DNA from: Dunaliella salina
Taxonomy: Eukaryota > Chlorophyta > Chlorophyceae > Chlamydomonadales > Dunaliellaceae
DNA length: 10,725 bases
Direction: 5' to 3'
Assembly (NCBI GenBank): GCA_002284615.2
Contig: MU070112.1
Coordinates: 84,554 to 95,278 of the forward strand
Each line of letters opens with the position of its first letter. Within the stretch, counting starts at the first letter, position 1. Positions 1-6,065 of the stretch are shown piece by piece. A program made the position numbers and the translations under genes. The notes under the pieces are model-generated. The model made no database searches. It worked only from the letters and a program-made list of their open reading frames with translations, and was not told the DNA's origin.

Positions 1-632
1 AACAGCTACAAAAGATTTCAAGAGGCAAGGCAAAGAGGTAGTCCAGACAAATAAGGGGGAAGAGGAAATATGTACAAGATATGTGCAAGTTGGCGCCAGA
101 ACGTATTGTGCGTTCAAAACAAATCTGTTTTGATAGATCTAGACAAAGAGGACAGGCAGACAACCTAAGCCATGTACATGTGTGACCACACAGCGAAACC
201 AGACGACCTGCAGAGAGGCTAGCTATCTTGGACTGGATGTCATGGCTGGGAAAGCAAGGGGGGCTCGGACAAGGGAGGCTTGGACTGGTGGCTGGCGGCG
301 GCTGGAAGGCTGGCGGGCAAAAGATTGATGAGAGTGGTCATTTCAGTAATTTTTGTACCTCTTGGCCAATCCCATGGGGGATATCGTGGAAGACGTTTTC
401 AGATGGTTCATCTGTGGACTCACTCAGGAATAGGGTAGTCTGCCCATTTGATACGGTATTTGGAGGTTTGTTCATGGGGTATTGTAGATGATGGGAAATG
501 TTTGAGGATCCACCATAGAAAAGGAAAGAAAAATTATGCAGGAAGATGAACTCTCCCTACATCAATTGAGGAAAAGGAGACACATTGGCTCCAAAGAGCC
601 GTGAGTCTCCTCCACGACAAAGAAAGAAGAGA
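1..632. other. Unassigned flank, no supported gene
   Basis: I recognise no gene here. On the minus strand a frame stays open from about 556 down to a stop at 338-340. It reads as about 70 residues including SSNISHHLQYPMNK and, further on, DIPHGIGQEVQKLLK. It has no good start and no motif I know, so it may be a relic of another retroelement or chance. Between 220 and 320 the plus strand is rich in GGCTGG/GGCTTGG. Because copy C of the LINE ends at 1097 on the minus strand, the part just left of the MITE (about 560-632) is probably that copy's 3' untranslated region. This is inferred from position only. Confidence 0.35.
576..610. other. Two-tier stem-loop next to LINE copy C 3' end
   Basis: Outer arms ggagac (576-581) and gtctcc (605-610) pair perfectly. 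Inner arms ggctc (587-591) and gagcc (596-600) also pair perfectly, around a 4-base loop. Once the MITE at 641-1088 is discounted, this hairpin lies downstream of the copy C stop codon on the minus strand. 3' stem-loops are common recognition sites for LINE reverse transcriptases. That role is only a suggestion here. Confidence 0.4.
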
Positions 633-676
633 AGAAGAAGCAGGGATGGGTAATACGCGGGATGGGGAGGTGCTGT

Positions 677-722
677 ACGCGTACGTACGCGTAAAATACG
701 CGTACAACGCGTACGAACGCGT
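677..722. repeat. Helically phased ACGCGT array in MITE
   Basis: The palindromic hexamer ACGCGT starts at 677, 687, 698, 707 and 717, five copies spaced 10, 11, 9 and 10 bp apart. A sixth copy is at 1062-1067 near the other end of the MITE. The spacing is close to one turn of B-DNA, so bound proteins would line up on one face. A role as transposase-binding sites is inferred from their subterminal position. Confidence 0.7.
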
Positions 723-962
723 ATTTAACGTGCCATTTTTGGGAGGGAGGGGCTTGGCAGGGAGGGACCCTCAGGGGGGGTCCAACCACCCCCCAACCAC
801 CTCCCATGCAAGCTCCCTTCCCCCTCCCCTCATCACACATTCAAATATGCCCACAGAGAGGGGTCCCGAATGGGACTATATCACAGAGTTCACTCTTGAA
901 GAAGGGGAAATTGGGTTCTGAGGTGTCCGGGCAGGCCCGCAGGCCGCTGGTCCACCCGCGTA

Positions 963-1006
963 TACGTATTCCTCTTGTCTGCAATACGTATTCCTCTCGT
1001 CTGCAA
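963..1006 (+). repeat. 22-bp tandem duplication inside MITE
   Basis: tacgtattcctcttgtctgc at 963-982 is repeated at 985-1004 with one difference (T to C), giving two 22-bp units in tandem including the trailing aa. A short direct repeat, tgagccgtac, follows at 1017-1026 and 1044-1053. These are right-hand subterminal repeats of the MITE. Confidence 0.75.
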
Positions 1007-1096
1007 AACAGCCATCTGAGCCGTACCCGTATTTTTGCCAATTTGAGCCGTACGTGTACATACGCGTTTCACGTATTACCCATCCCTGAGAAGAAG

Positions 1097-1900
1097 CTAA
1101 TGGGGATCTGGAGGGTTACTAGAAGCACAAGGATCCTGGCTGTGGGAAATATTATTGTTTCCAATAGCACGTTATAGTGGTAACCAGCTTGTGGGCATAC
1201 TAAAAGAATGGGCATGCACGAGCAAGCTCAACAGCACATTGGAAAGCAGACCTAGGTTTTTCATTTGGTTAGGTATGCTCGATAAAATATGTTCCACCAA
1301 TGCCCAGGAGAAGAAGGTGGATAGTAAAAGCTTTTAGCTTAAGCTTTGGCACTCATATTTGTGCAGAGGTCTGCATGTTGCAGCTTTGCCGCATTCAATT
1401 GGTGCTCTGGCCTTGTGTCTTCACAGTGCTTGATTTCAATCAAGTGAACATGGCTTTGGTTTGCATTCAGTCGAACTGCAGTTGATGAGGTTGCCTCATG
1501 TGGTTAGCTGTGCTGGTCCTCTGTGTGGTGGCAGCCTCAGGTTGAGGGCATGTGGAGAGCGCTGTCTAATTGGTGACAGCTTGGGAGAGGGCACAAAAGT
1601 TCATTGGACCTTTTAAAAGAATGCTGCATGTTTTCTATTATAGAGGGTACCCTGGTACCCTCTATTGGCCAGTGCAATATTGAAGGACGGTGCGCTTTAC
1701 AGGAAAGGATGTACCAGACATGTCCCTGAAGGCACTGCTGATATTTTTATCAACATGGGGTAGCAAACTCTGGTAATAAGAGTAGTAACCTGTTTTAGCA
1801 TTGGAATAACCAATCCCGTGTTCAGAATGCATATGGAACTTGAGAGCATTTTGGCAGAGCTGGACAACTCCCCCCCAAAAAGGGGTGTTTTTAATATGCT
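1097..1900 (-). pseudogene. LINE copy C, decayed nuclease C-terminus
   Basis: Read on the minus strand, pieces in shifting frames match the C-terminal part of LINE copy A in order. NALKFHMHSEHGIGY (about 1805-1852) aligns with copy A KLETHMHKKHKLGSA. SPHALNLRLPPHR (about 1520) aligns with RPHALFMRTIPGR. HVHLIEIKHCEDTRP aligns with DIHLVELKFCPDTNP. TIHLLLLGIGGTYF (about 1283-1324) aligns with TLHIILIGVGGMIY. The copy ends with SNPPDPH and a TAG at 1097-1099, the same tail as copy A. The E-x-K pair of the PD-(D/E)XK nuclease is kept (codons at 1429-1437). Stops and frameshifts between blocks show that it is dead. The CX2CX7HX4C zinc knuckle of copy A was not found, so that part is probably deleted. 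The left boundary is defined by the stop codon. The right boundary is approximate. Confidence 0.75.
1640..1665. repeat. Perfect 12-bp-arm palindrome
   Basis: atagagggtacc (1640-1651) is the exact reverse complement of ggtaccctctat (1654-1665), separated by the two bases CT. Each arm contains GGTACC. It lies in the degenerate part of LINE copy C, where no coding match is clear. It could be a hairpin left by a small inserted element or a DNA-repair product. No flanking duplication was seen. Confidence 0.75.
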
Positions 1901-1911
1901 CCCAGCATAGG

Positions 1912-2020
1912 TGGGGCCAAATCTTGGACGGTCCAACTTGTTTTTAAAATGTAGCCTGTTTTACAAGCTGTCTAAAGCACTATTAGTGACTAGGTAAAAA
2001 TTGTCCAAGATTTGGCCCCA
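1912..2020. repeat. 18-bp inverted repeat, possible small foldback element
   Basis: tggggccaaatcttggac (1912-1929) is exactly complementary in reverse to 2003-2020, enclosing a 73-bp AT-rich spacer with no ORF. Outside the arms, gcatag on the left and its near-complement tatgcc on the right extend the symmetry with one indel. This is close to where recognisable coding of LINE copy C ends (about 1900), so it may be a small foldback/MITE that interrupted that copy. No clear target duplication was found. Confidence 0.6.
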
Positions 2021-2397
2021 TATGCCTAATTAGCCGCGGCGTGAACCCTAGTTTTCACCACCAAATCTCCATATCTGACCACCCACTGCACCAAATTGGG
2101 TGATTTTTGGTGATTTAAAGTTCTTGTACCAAAAGAATATCATTGCAAAAGAAAAGGTTAAAAAGGCCCAGTGGTTGGTCAGGTATAGAATTCCAGCCAT
2201 TTCCCTTGGAGAAATTGCAGCACAGGGGGTGCCAAAAAGGTCAATTTTTGACTTTATCTTCTTCAATTTCTGAATATGCAGGATGTTAGTATCGCATAAG
2301 GAGGTTATAAACATAAAATTTGGGGAGTGAAAAAGGGTCCCAGGGTGGAGCTGTGGGCCATTTTAGGGTGATCTGAGGCCAGGAGAGTGATCTGGGG
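2021..2397. other. Unassigned spacer
   Basis: I see no supported coding, RNA gene or repeat here. The DNA is AT-richer on the left (repeated ttttggtga/ccaaa words) and gains GA-rich text (ggtggagctgtggg, gatctgaggcc) towards the sharp boundary with the repeated block that starts at 2398. An 88-residue minus-strand frame (2048-2314) has no recognisable motif. Confidence 0.4.
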
Positions 2398-2534
2398 AAC
2401 GACCAGTTCTATGCACCGCATTAGAACTGCGGTTCTTGTAGGCGAGTGAAAGTGTGACGCTCCCTTATTGCCGCTCTGCAATAAGGATGCCCATCTTTTC
2501 CTTCTTGGGCATTAGATTTGTGTTGGCTTTATTT
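2398..2534 (+). repeat. 137-bp leader block, copy 1
   Basis: It matches 4247-4383 at 134 of 137 positions by hand comparison, and the match stops abruptly at both ends. It contains a chain of perfect hairpins. agttcta/tagaact (2405-2411 with 2422-2428) competes with accgca/tgcggt (2415-2420 with 2428-2433). Further on are ccttattgc/gcaataagg (9 bp, 6-base loop) and atgccca/tgggcat (7 bp). The one difference inside the 9-bp hairpin lies in its loop (ctctg versus ctttg), so the stem is preserved. It ends 7 bases before the ORF start codon, so in unit 1 it would be a structured 5' leader. Confidence 0.85.
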
Positions 2535-2541
2535 AAGAGTC

Positions 2542-3411
2542 ATGCCTAACAGAGATAATGCAGTCCGTCGAAGCTCTCGGCCCAGAGTTTGGGCTCGGAA
2601 GCAGGCTGCTGTCCCAGCCCCCGCCCCCGCGCCCCCGGCCGCTGGTCGAGGTCGCGGAGGGGCACAGGCTGCGAGCAGAGGCCGTGGTAGGGGCCGCGGC
2701 AGCGGACGCGCTGTTGCTCAGCCCGCGCCCACGAGCAGCGAGGAGGAGGAAGCCGAGCCTGGCAAGGGCTTTGCCGATGCGGCAGATGAAGAGTTGGAGC
2801 AGGAGCTGGAACAGCAGCAGCAGCAGCAGCAGCGCCAGCCACGCAGGAACAAGCGCAGTCGTCAGCAGCACAGCGACAGCAGCAGCAGCAGCAATGAGAG
2901 CGACAGCAGCAGCGACAGCGACGAAGATGAGTATGCCAACTTTCGTGAGAGGGCTCGCTCGCTGCTGCGCTCCTTCAGGTTTTGCATGGACAAGGAGGGG
3001 ACTCAGGACATGCATCAAGACCTGCTTCAGCTGGCCACCTTTGCCCTGGCAGCACGCCCTCCCAAGCAAACCCAGCAGTACAAAGCTTGGAAGCTGCTCA
3101 AGGAGGAGCTCAAGCTGCAAGGAGAGCTGCTGGCAGTAGCAGCCGAGAAAGGATGGGGTGCAGCAAGGGCAGCCAGGGGTCCCTCCTCTTCAAGGGATGG
3201 GTTCTCAAAGAAGGTCTCCAAGAATCTAGAGAAGTGGGAGCAGCAGCAGGCCAAAGCAGCAGCCCCCAAGCGTGGCAGCTCCAAGGGGACCATGCTGTGC
3301 TGGAAGTGCTGGATGCCCGGGCACACGATGAGCGAGTGCAATGCACGCACATCCCAGGATGAGCACAGGGCCTACGCTGCGCAGAGGCTACCAGGCCCCC
3401 CTCGAGTGTGA
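2542..3411 (+). CDS. Gag-like CCHC zinc-knuckle protein, 289 aa
   Basis: The start is the first ATG of the frame at 2542 (MPNRDNAVRRSSRPR); upstream the frame opens only with TTG. Domains in order: a basic, Pro/Ala-rich N-terminus; Arg-Gly-rich repeats at about residues 33-53 (GRGRGG, GRGRGRGSGR), typical of RNA binding; an acidic patch, EEEEAE; a Gln run of seven preceded by Glu-rich sequence; a basic stretch, RRNKRSR, that could act as a nuclear signal; a Ser/Asp run ending SDSDEDE; and a helical, Leu/Lys-rich segment at about residues 131-200. A zinc knuckle near the C-terminus, CWKCWMPGHTMSEC, fits CX2CX4HX4C exactly. Such knuckles bind nucleic acid and are typical of retroelement Gag/ORF1 proteins, but host RNA-binding proteins also have them. 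There is no protease, RT or integrase. It lies inside a repeated unit, so an element-encoded nucleic-acid chaperone is the likeliest role. The stop overlaps a good splice-donor sequence (see findings). Confidence 0.72.
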   Translation: MPNRDNAVRRSSRPRVWARKQAAVPAPAPAPPAAGRGRGGAQAASRGRGRGRGSGRAVAQPAPTSSEEEEAEPGKGFADAADEELEQELEQQQQQQQRQPRRNKRSRQQHSDSSSSSNESDSSSDSDEDEYANFRERARSLLRSFRFCMDKEGTQDMHQDLLQLATFALAARPPKQTQQYKAWKLLKEELKLQGELLAVAAEKGWGAARAARGPSSSRDGFSKKVSKNLEKWEQQQAKAAAPKRGSSKGTMLCWKCWMPGHTMSECNARTSQDEHRAYAAQRLPGPPRV

Positions 3412-3499
3412 GTACCGTGTGTGCGCTTGCATGTGCAGCCTTGCTGGCAGTATGTGGCCTTGCTGGCTGTTGTCTTGGCCTTGCTGTGCCCCGAGTACT

Positions 3500-3712
3500 T
3501 GGATGTCACCGCTGGCATGCCATGCATGAGCTCTGCTTCCTTCCTTAAAGTTGTGTTTCAGCAGGTGCCAAGGCTGGCTTGCTGCTTGCATGTTGCTCTT
3601 GCCAAGCCTGCTGCTTAAAGATGGATGTCTTCTGCTGGCATGCCATCTGCGTTCCAGAATAGGTGCGAGGGCAGGTGCCTAGGCTGGCACGCTGCCTGCG
3701 CGCTCTTGCTCT
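3500..3712 (+). repeat. Imperfect 110-122-bp tandem duplication
   Basis: ggatgtc...gctggcatgccat occurs at about 3501-3523 and again at 3623-3646. gcaggtgcc-aggctggc-gctgc occurs at 3561-3589 and again at 3671-3699. The same pair of landmarks in the same order shows an old tandem duplication in the tail of unit 1. No credible ORF crosses it. Confidence 0.65.
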
Positions 3713-4135
3713 TGCTGAGCTGTGCTTGCTGCTGTGCTAGGCTTGCTGCCGTGCCCAACTTGCTGCTGTGGTTGACTTGCTGCGTGTTCAGCTAGCTGCT
3801 CATTTAGCTTGCTGCTGTGCTGGACTTGCTGCCGCGTTCAGCTTGCTGCTGTGGTTGGCTTGCTGCGCGTTGAACTGGCTGTTCAGTTTAGCCTGCTGCT
3901 ATACTGGGCTTGCTGCCATGTTCAGCTTGCTGCTTTGATCAGCTTTCAGCTGTGTCCGCTGTGTTCAGTTTGCTGCTTTGATCAGCTTTCTGCTGTGTCC
4001 GCTGTGTTCAGCTTGCTGCTGCGTTCAGCTTGTTGCCGTGTTCAACTTGCTGTTGTGCCCAGCTTGCTGCTGTGTCCAACGTGTTCAGCTTGCTGCTGTG
4101 TTTGGCTTGTTGCCGTGCCCTGAAGCTTGCTGAGC
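3713..4135 (+). repeat. Low-complexity (GCTTGCTGCTGTGTTCA)n tract
   Basis: About 420 bp of degenerate repeats of the words gcttgctgc, tgtgttcagc and tgctgctgtg, pyrimidine-rich on the plus strand. Both strands show spurious frames full of VQLAA or KLNAAS; these follow from the repeat and are not supported as genes. The tract closes unit 1 before the 28-bp end block. With the donor-like GTGAGT at 3408 it could serve as a long intron polypyrimidine region, but no specific acceptor can be chosen. Confidence 0.7.
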
Positions 4136-4219
4136 TTTGCGGCCGCTCTGTTTTCGATGTGCCATGCAGATGAGACGTCTCCCCTTCCTGCTGGGGCCTC
4201 AACGGGTGTTGGTCTTGGT

Positions 4220-4247
4220 GGAACACGCCTCACGAGCCGGAATAGAA
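4220..4247 (+). repeat. 28-bp end block, copy 1
   Basis: ggaacacgcctcacgagccg followed by gaatagaa. It is identical at 4698-4725. It closes unit 1 and abuts the 137-bp start block of unit 2 (overlapping by one base, an A that could belong to either). At 28 bp it is too long for a normal target duplication and sits at the matching end of each unit, so it is best read as a conserved 3' terminus. Confidence 0.8.
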
Positions 4248-4725
4248 ACGACCAGTTCTATGCACCGCATTAGAACTGCGGTTCTTGTAGGCGAGTGAAA
4301 GTGTGACGCTCCCTTATTGCCGCTTTGCAATAAGGATGCCCATCTTTTCCTTCTTGGGCATTAGACCTGTGTTGGCTTTATTTTCGGCTCTCGCCTGCCT
4401 TCGCTGGTTGCAGAGTTTGCAGTCTTGTAGCTTGCTGCCTTTGCATGCTCTAAACCTGCCTTTTGCATGCAGTAGACCTGCCTGCAGACTTCTTGGTTTC
4501 GCAGCAGACCTGCCAGTTGCTCGCAGCAGAATTGCTTGTTCAGCTCGTGCAGTTCAGCCTGTGTTTTCTGCAGCCCTGTTTCTGTGGTTTTTGGCCCTGC
4601 CTCAGTTTCCGTGGTTTTTTAAGCTCTGCCTCTGAGCCAGTTTGTTTGGAGAGAGCCAGTGTGTTTGGCTCTTGCTGTGGTCTGCCCTCCCATGTAAGGA
4701 ACACGCCTCACGAGCCGGAATAGAA
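4247..4725 (+). mobile_element. Unit 2 of tandem pair, non-coding 479-bp derivative
   Basis: It begins with a second copy of the 137-bp structured block (4247-4383) and ends with the second copy of the 28-bp block (4698-4725). The 314 bp between them are pyrimidine-rich (cctgcc, ttgcatgc, gcagacctgcc, tttctgcag) and carry no supported ORF; a 110-residue frame here is low-complexity and has no motif. The composition resembles the tail of unit 1, which suggests the ORF was lost. It could instead be a solo-LTR-like or satellite derivative of the same family. Confidence 0.6.
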
Positions 4726-4788
4726 CCTCCGATTTTCATGATTTTTTGGTGGACATGATATTTTATGAAATAAAAATGTTTGGCATGA

Positions 4789-5560
4789 TTAAATTTGAGA
4801 AAGAAAGTCAGGATAGATCATGTTCAGCGATATGGGGAAGTTGTCCAACTCTGGCATTTTGGAGATTGGTAAGATAGGTGAGTTTGGGAGTGGGCACAAA
4901 GGCTGTGGATGTGCTCGCGGCATGTTCCCCTGCAAGGGAATTAGTCCCTCCTTGGCTAACCAATATGTTTGTGAAAACGGGTTTCCATGAGAGCTTTCAC
5001 AAAAGACCCCAGTGTCTGCCACACTGTTGTTGGCTTTGTTATCCTGATATTTTGCTACAGAATCTGCATTCATTCCCGGCGATGCCAGCATGGGATTTCA
5101 CCTTACTGACACAAATAATGGTTTGAGAGTTGCTGAGGAGAGTTGATTTTTTTTATGGACATCTCCTTCAATGTGTTGCTTGTGCTTCTCAGGTCACGTA
5201 AGTTGTTTACATATTTGACGAAAAGAAGTGAGGCTGTCTGTTGCAATGTATACGTAGCTGTGAGTGATGGCAGCAGCAATTGCTGCTAATTCAGCTCGAC
5301 ATATGGTATTGGCACTTCCAGCACCATTAGGCTCAACTAAGTATTTGTTGTCAGTGAGTGGGTAGCAAAAGCCTGTCCCGATTACTTGCTTGCCATTTCA
5401 GGTATGACAGCTGCCATAAGTGTACGCCCAAGTCCTTCAGTTTGGGACTTTGAAAGTGAGGGTTGGACTGGATTGGCTAGGCACAGGGACAACCCCATGA
5501 TTGTTTACGTGTGGGCTGTTTAGAATTTTGGAACTATGCTGTTTGTAAGAAGGGAGGCAT
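4789..5560 (-). pseudogene. LINE copy B, decayed RNase H domain
   Basis: On the minus strand the frames piece together an RNase H domain. WAYTYGSCH (about 5413-5427) is the first strand, where the catalytic Asp of YTDGS is Tyr (codon 5416-5418). CRAELAAIAAAI carries the catalytic Glu. IATDS carries the second Asp. KVKSHAGIAGNE then jumps frame to ADSVAKYQ with the His and the last Asp. NPFSQTYWLAKEG and TYLTNLQNARVG follow, matching copy A NFYWLS and HYLTNLSDKLET. In-frame stops after FKVPN, GSCHT and KQLT, a frameshift near 5062, and the loss of the first Asp all show a dead copy. The right end is cut by the plus-strand TnpB-like relic. The left end is lost before the tandem units at 4725. 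Confidence 0.8.
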
Positions 5561-5579
5561 TTAAGTAAATGTAAGCTTA

Positions 5580-6053
5580 CATTTTCGAATTCAGCCATTC
5601 AAGTCAAAGCGGCTGCGTGAGTGCCCTGCCTGCAAGGAGCGGCCAGAGCAGAAGCACCACCAGCAGCAGCAGCAGGCAGAGTCCCCTGCAAGTACTAGCA
5701 TGGGGCAGGGTCGGGATGCTCCTGCAAGTACTAGCATGGGGCAGGGTCGGGATGCTCCTGCAGGGGCAGAGGGAGGGGAACACCAGCAGGCCTAGAGGGC
5801 AGTTTTGGAGGGGGCTGGGGGAGGGGGCGGTACCGGGGATCAGTGATTGGAGGGGGAAGGGGAAGGGAGGGATCATGCTGCAGGCCTTCGTGCAGGTGCG
5901 CCAATGTGAAAAAAAAAAACAGAGGCGTACCAGCTGCACCGGGACGTGAATGCAGCATGGAACCTTGTAGAAGTGGGTGCAGCCATGTATGCGAGCCTGC
6001 CTTGGCCTGCATATTTGACGCGAGCGCACACTGCGGCACAGCCGCCTGGTTAG
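5580..6053 (+). pseudogene. TnpB/Fanzor-like C-terminal relic
   Basis: The frame starting at 5589 reads FKSKRLRECPACKERPEQ, with a CPxC half zinc ribbon at 5622-5633. It continues through Gln-rich and repeated sequence to a stop at 5793. The same frame further on reads YQLHRDVNAAWNLVEVG (5928-5978) and ends at 6051-6053. The motif RDVNAAWN matches the RuvC-III signature (RDxNAAxN) that follows the zinc ribbon in IS605-type TnpB and its eukaryotic relatives, the Fanzors. Those are RNA-guided nucleases. A third Cys is visible in another frame as VRQCEKK, just before an 11-base A run where the frame slips. RuvC-I and RuvC-II are absent, so only the tail of a protein remains. The insert interrupts LINE copy B. 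An intron in the G-rich middle is possible but unproven. The motif could also come from a more distant zinc-ribbon family. Confidence 0.58.
5685..5756 (+). repeat. Perfect 36-bp tandem repeat
   Basis: The unit at 5685-5720 (beginning cctgcaagtactagcatggg) is repeated exactly at 5721-5756, then starts again as cctgcaggggc. At 36 bp it keeps frame and adds 12 residues (PASTSMGQGRDA) to the TnpB-like reading frame. Zero divergence between units implies a recent duplication or one recently homogenised. Confidence 0.9.
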
Positions 6054-6065
6054 CTTGCGCTGCCC

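Larger units (their letters stand above)
641..1088. mobile_element. hAT-type MITE with 8-bp target duplication
   Basis: The ends are perfect 17-bp inverted repeats: cagggatgggtaatacg at 641-657 and its reverse complement at 1072-1088. The element is flanked by the 8-bp direct repeat agaagaag (633-640 and 1089-1096). A CAGGG...CCCTG terminus with an 8-bp target duplication is the hallmark of the hAT superfamily. At 448 bp with no credible transposase ORF, it is a non-autonomous MITE that would need a transposase supplied elsewhere. Subterminal DNA is packed with ACGCGT and TACGTA motifs, the kind of arrangement used as transposase-binding arrays. It landed just 3' of the LINE copy C stop codon (1097). 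One caution is that the left flank is GAA-rich, so part of the target-duplication match could be chance, but the termini and spacing agree exactly. Confidence 0.87.
2398..4247 (+). mobile_element. Unit 1 of tandem pair, carries zinc-knuckle ORF
   Basis: This 1850-bp unit starts with a 137-bp block (2398-2534) and ends with a 28-bp block (4220-4247). Both blocks reappear at the start and end of the adjacent shorter unit. Between them are an intact ORF (2542-3411) and a CTG-rich non-coding tail. Shared termini with different interiors, joined head-to-tail, suggest two members of one mobile family, one coding and one internally deleted. I see no reverse transcriptase or transposase and no convincing target duplication, so the class is open. 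Options are a non-autonomous retroelement, a Penelope-like tandem, or a TRIM/LARD with odd ends. A plain LTR reading fails because the 28-bp end block does not follow the first 137-bp block. Confidence 0.6.

Noticed and set aside
91..100. tggcgccaga as a retroviral-type primer-binding site
   Set aside because: Only TGGCGCC fits known plant or retroviral primer sites, and no LTR end, gag or polypurine tract lies nearby.
2533..3120. 195-residue minus-strand Leu-rich frame opposite the zinc-knuckle ORF
   Set aside because: It is the antisense of Gln/Ser/Glu-rich codons, which gives Leu/Ala runs. The plus-strand frame has a canonical zinc knuckle and coherent composition.
3809..4123. 104-residue plus-strand frame rich in VQLAA and Cys
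   Set aside because: It is a translation of the CTG/TTCAG repeat. Several frames on both strands are open for the same reason and none has a motif.
4141..4260. Hammerhead ribozyme at the unit junction
   Set aside because: Looked for the CTGANGA and GAAA core on both strands around the junction and the 137-bp block. A GAAAC is present but no CTGANGA partner.
2398..4383. 137-bp repeats as LTRs of a simple LTR retrotransposon
   Set aside because: No TG...CA ends, no target duplication, and the second copy is followed by 342 bp ending in the same block that precedes it.
4220..4725. 28-bp repeats as a target-site duplication of unit 2
   Set aside because: They are too long for a target duplication, and the second copy lies at the end of unit 2 while no copy precedes unit 1. 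A shared 3' terminus fits better.
5685..5756. CRISPR-like or satellite array
   Set aside because: Only two full 36-bp units, directly adjacent with no spacers. It is a simple tandem duplication.
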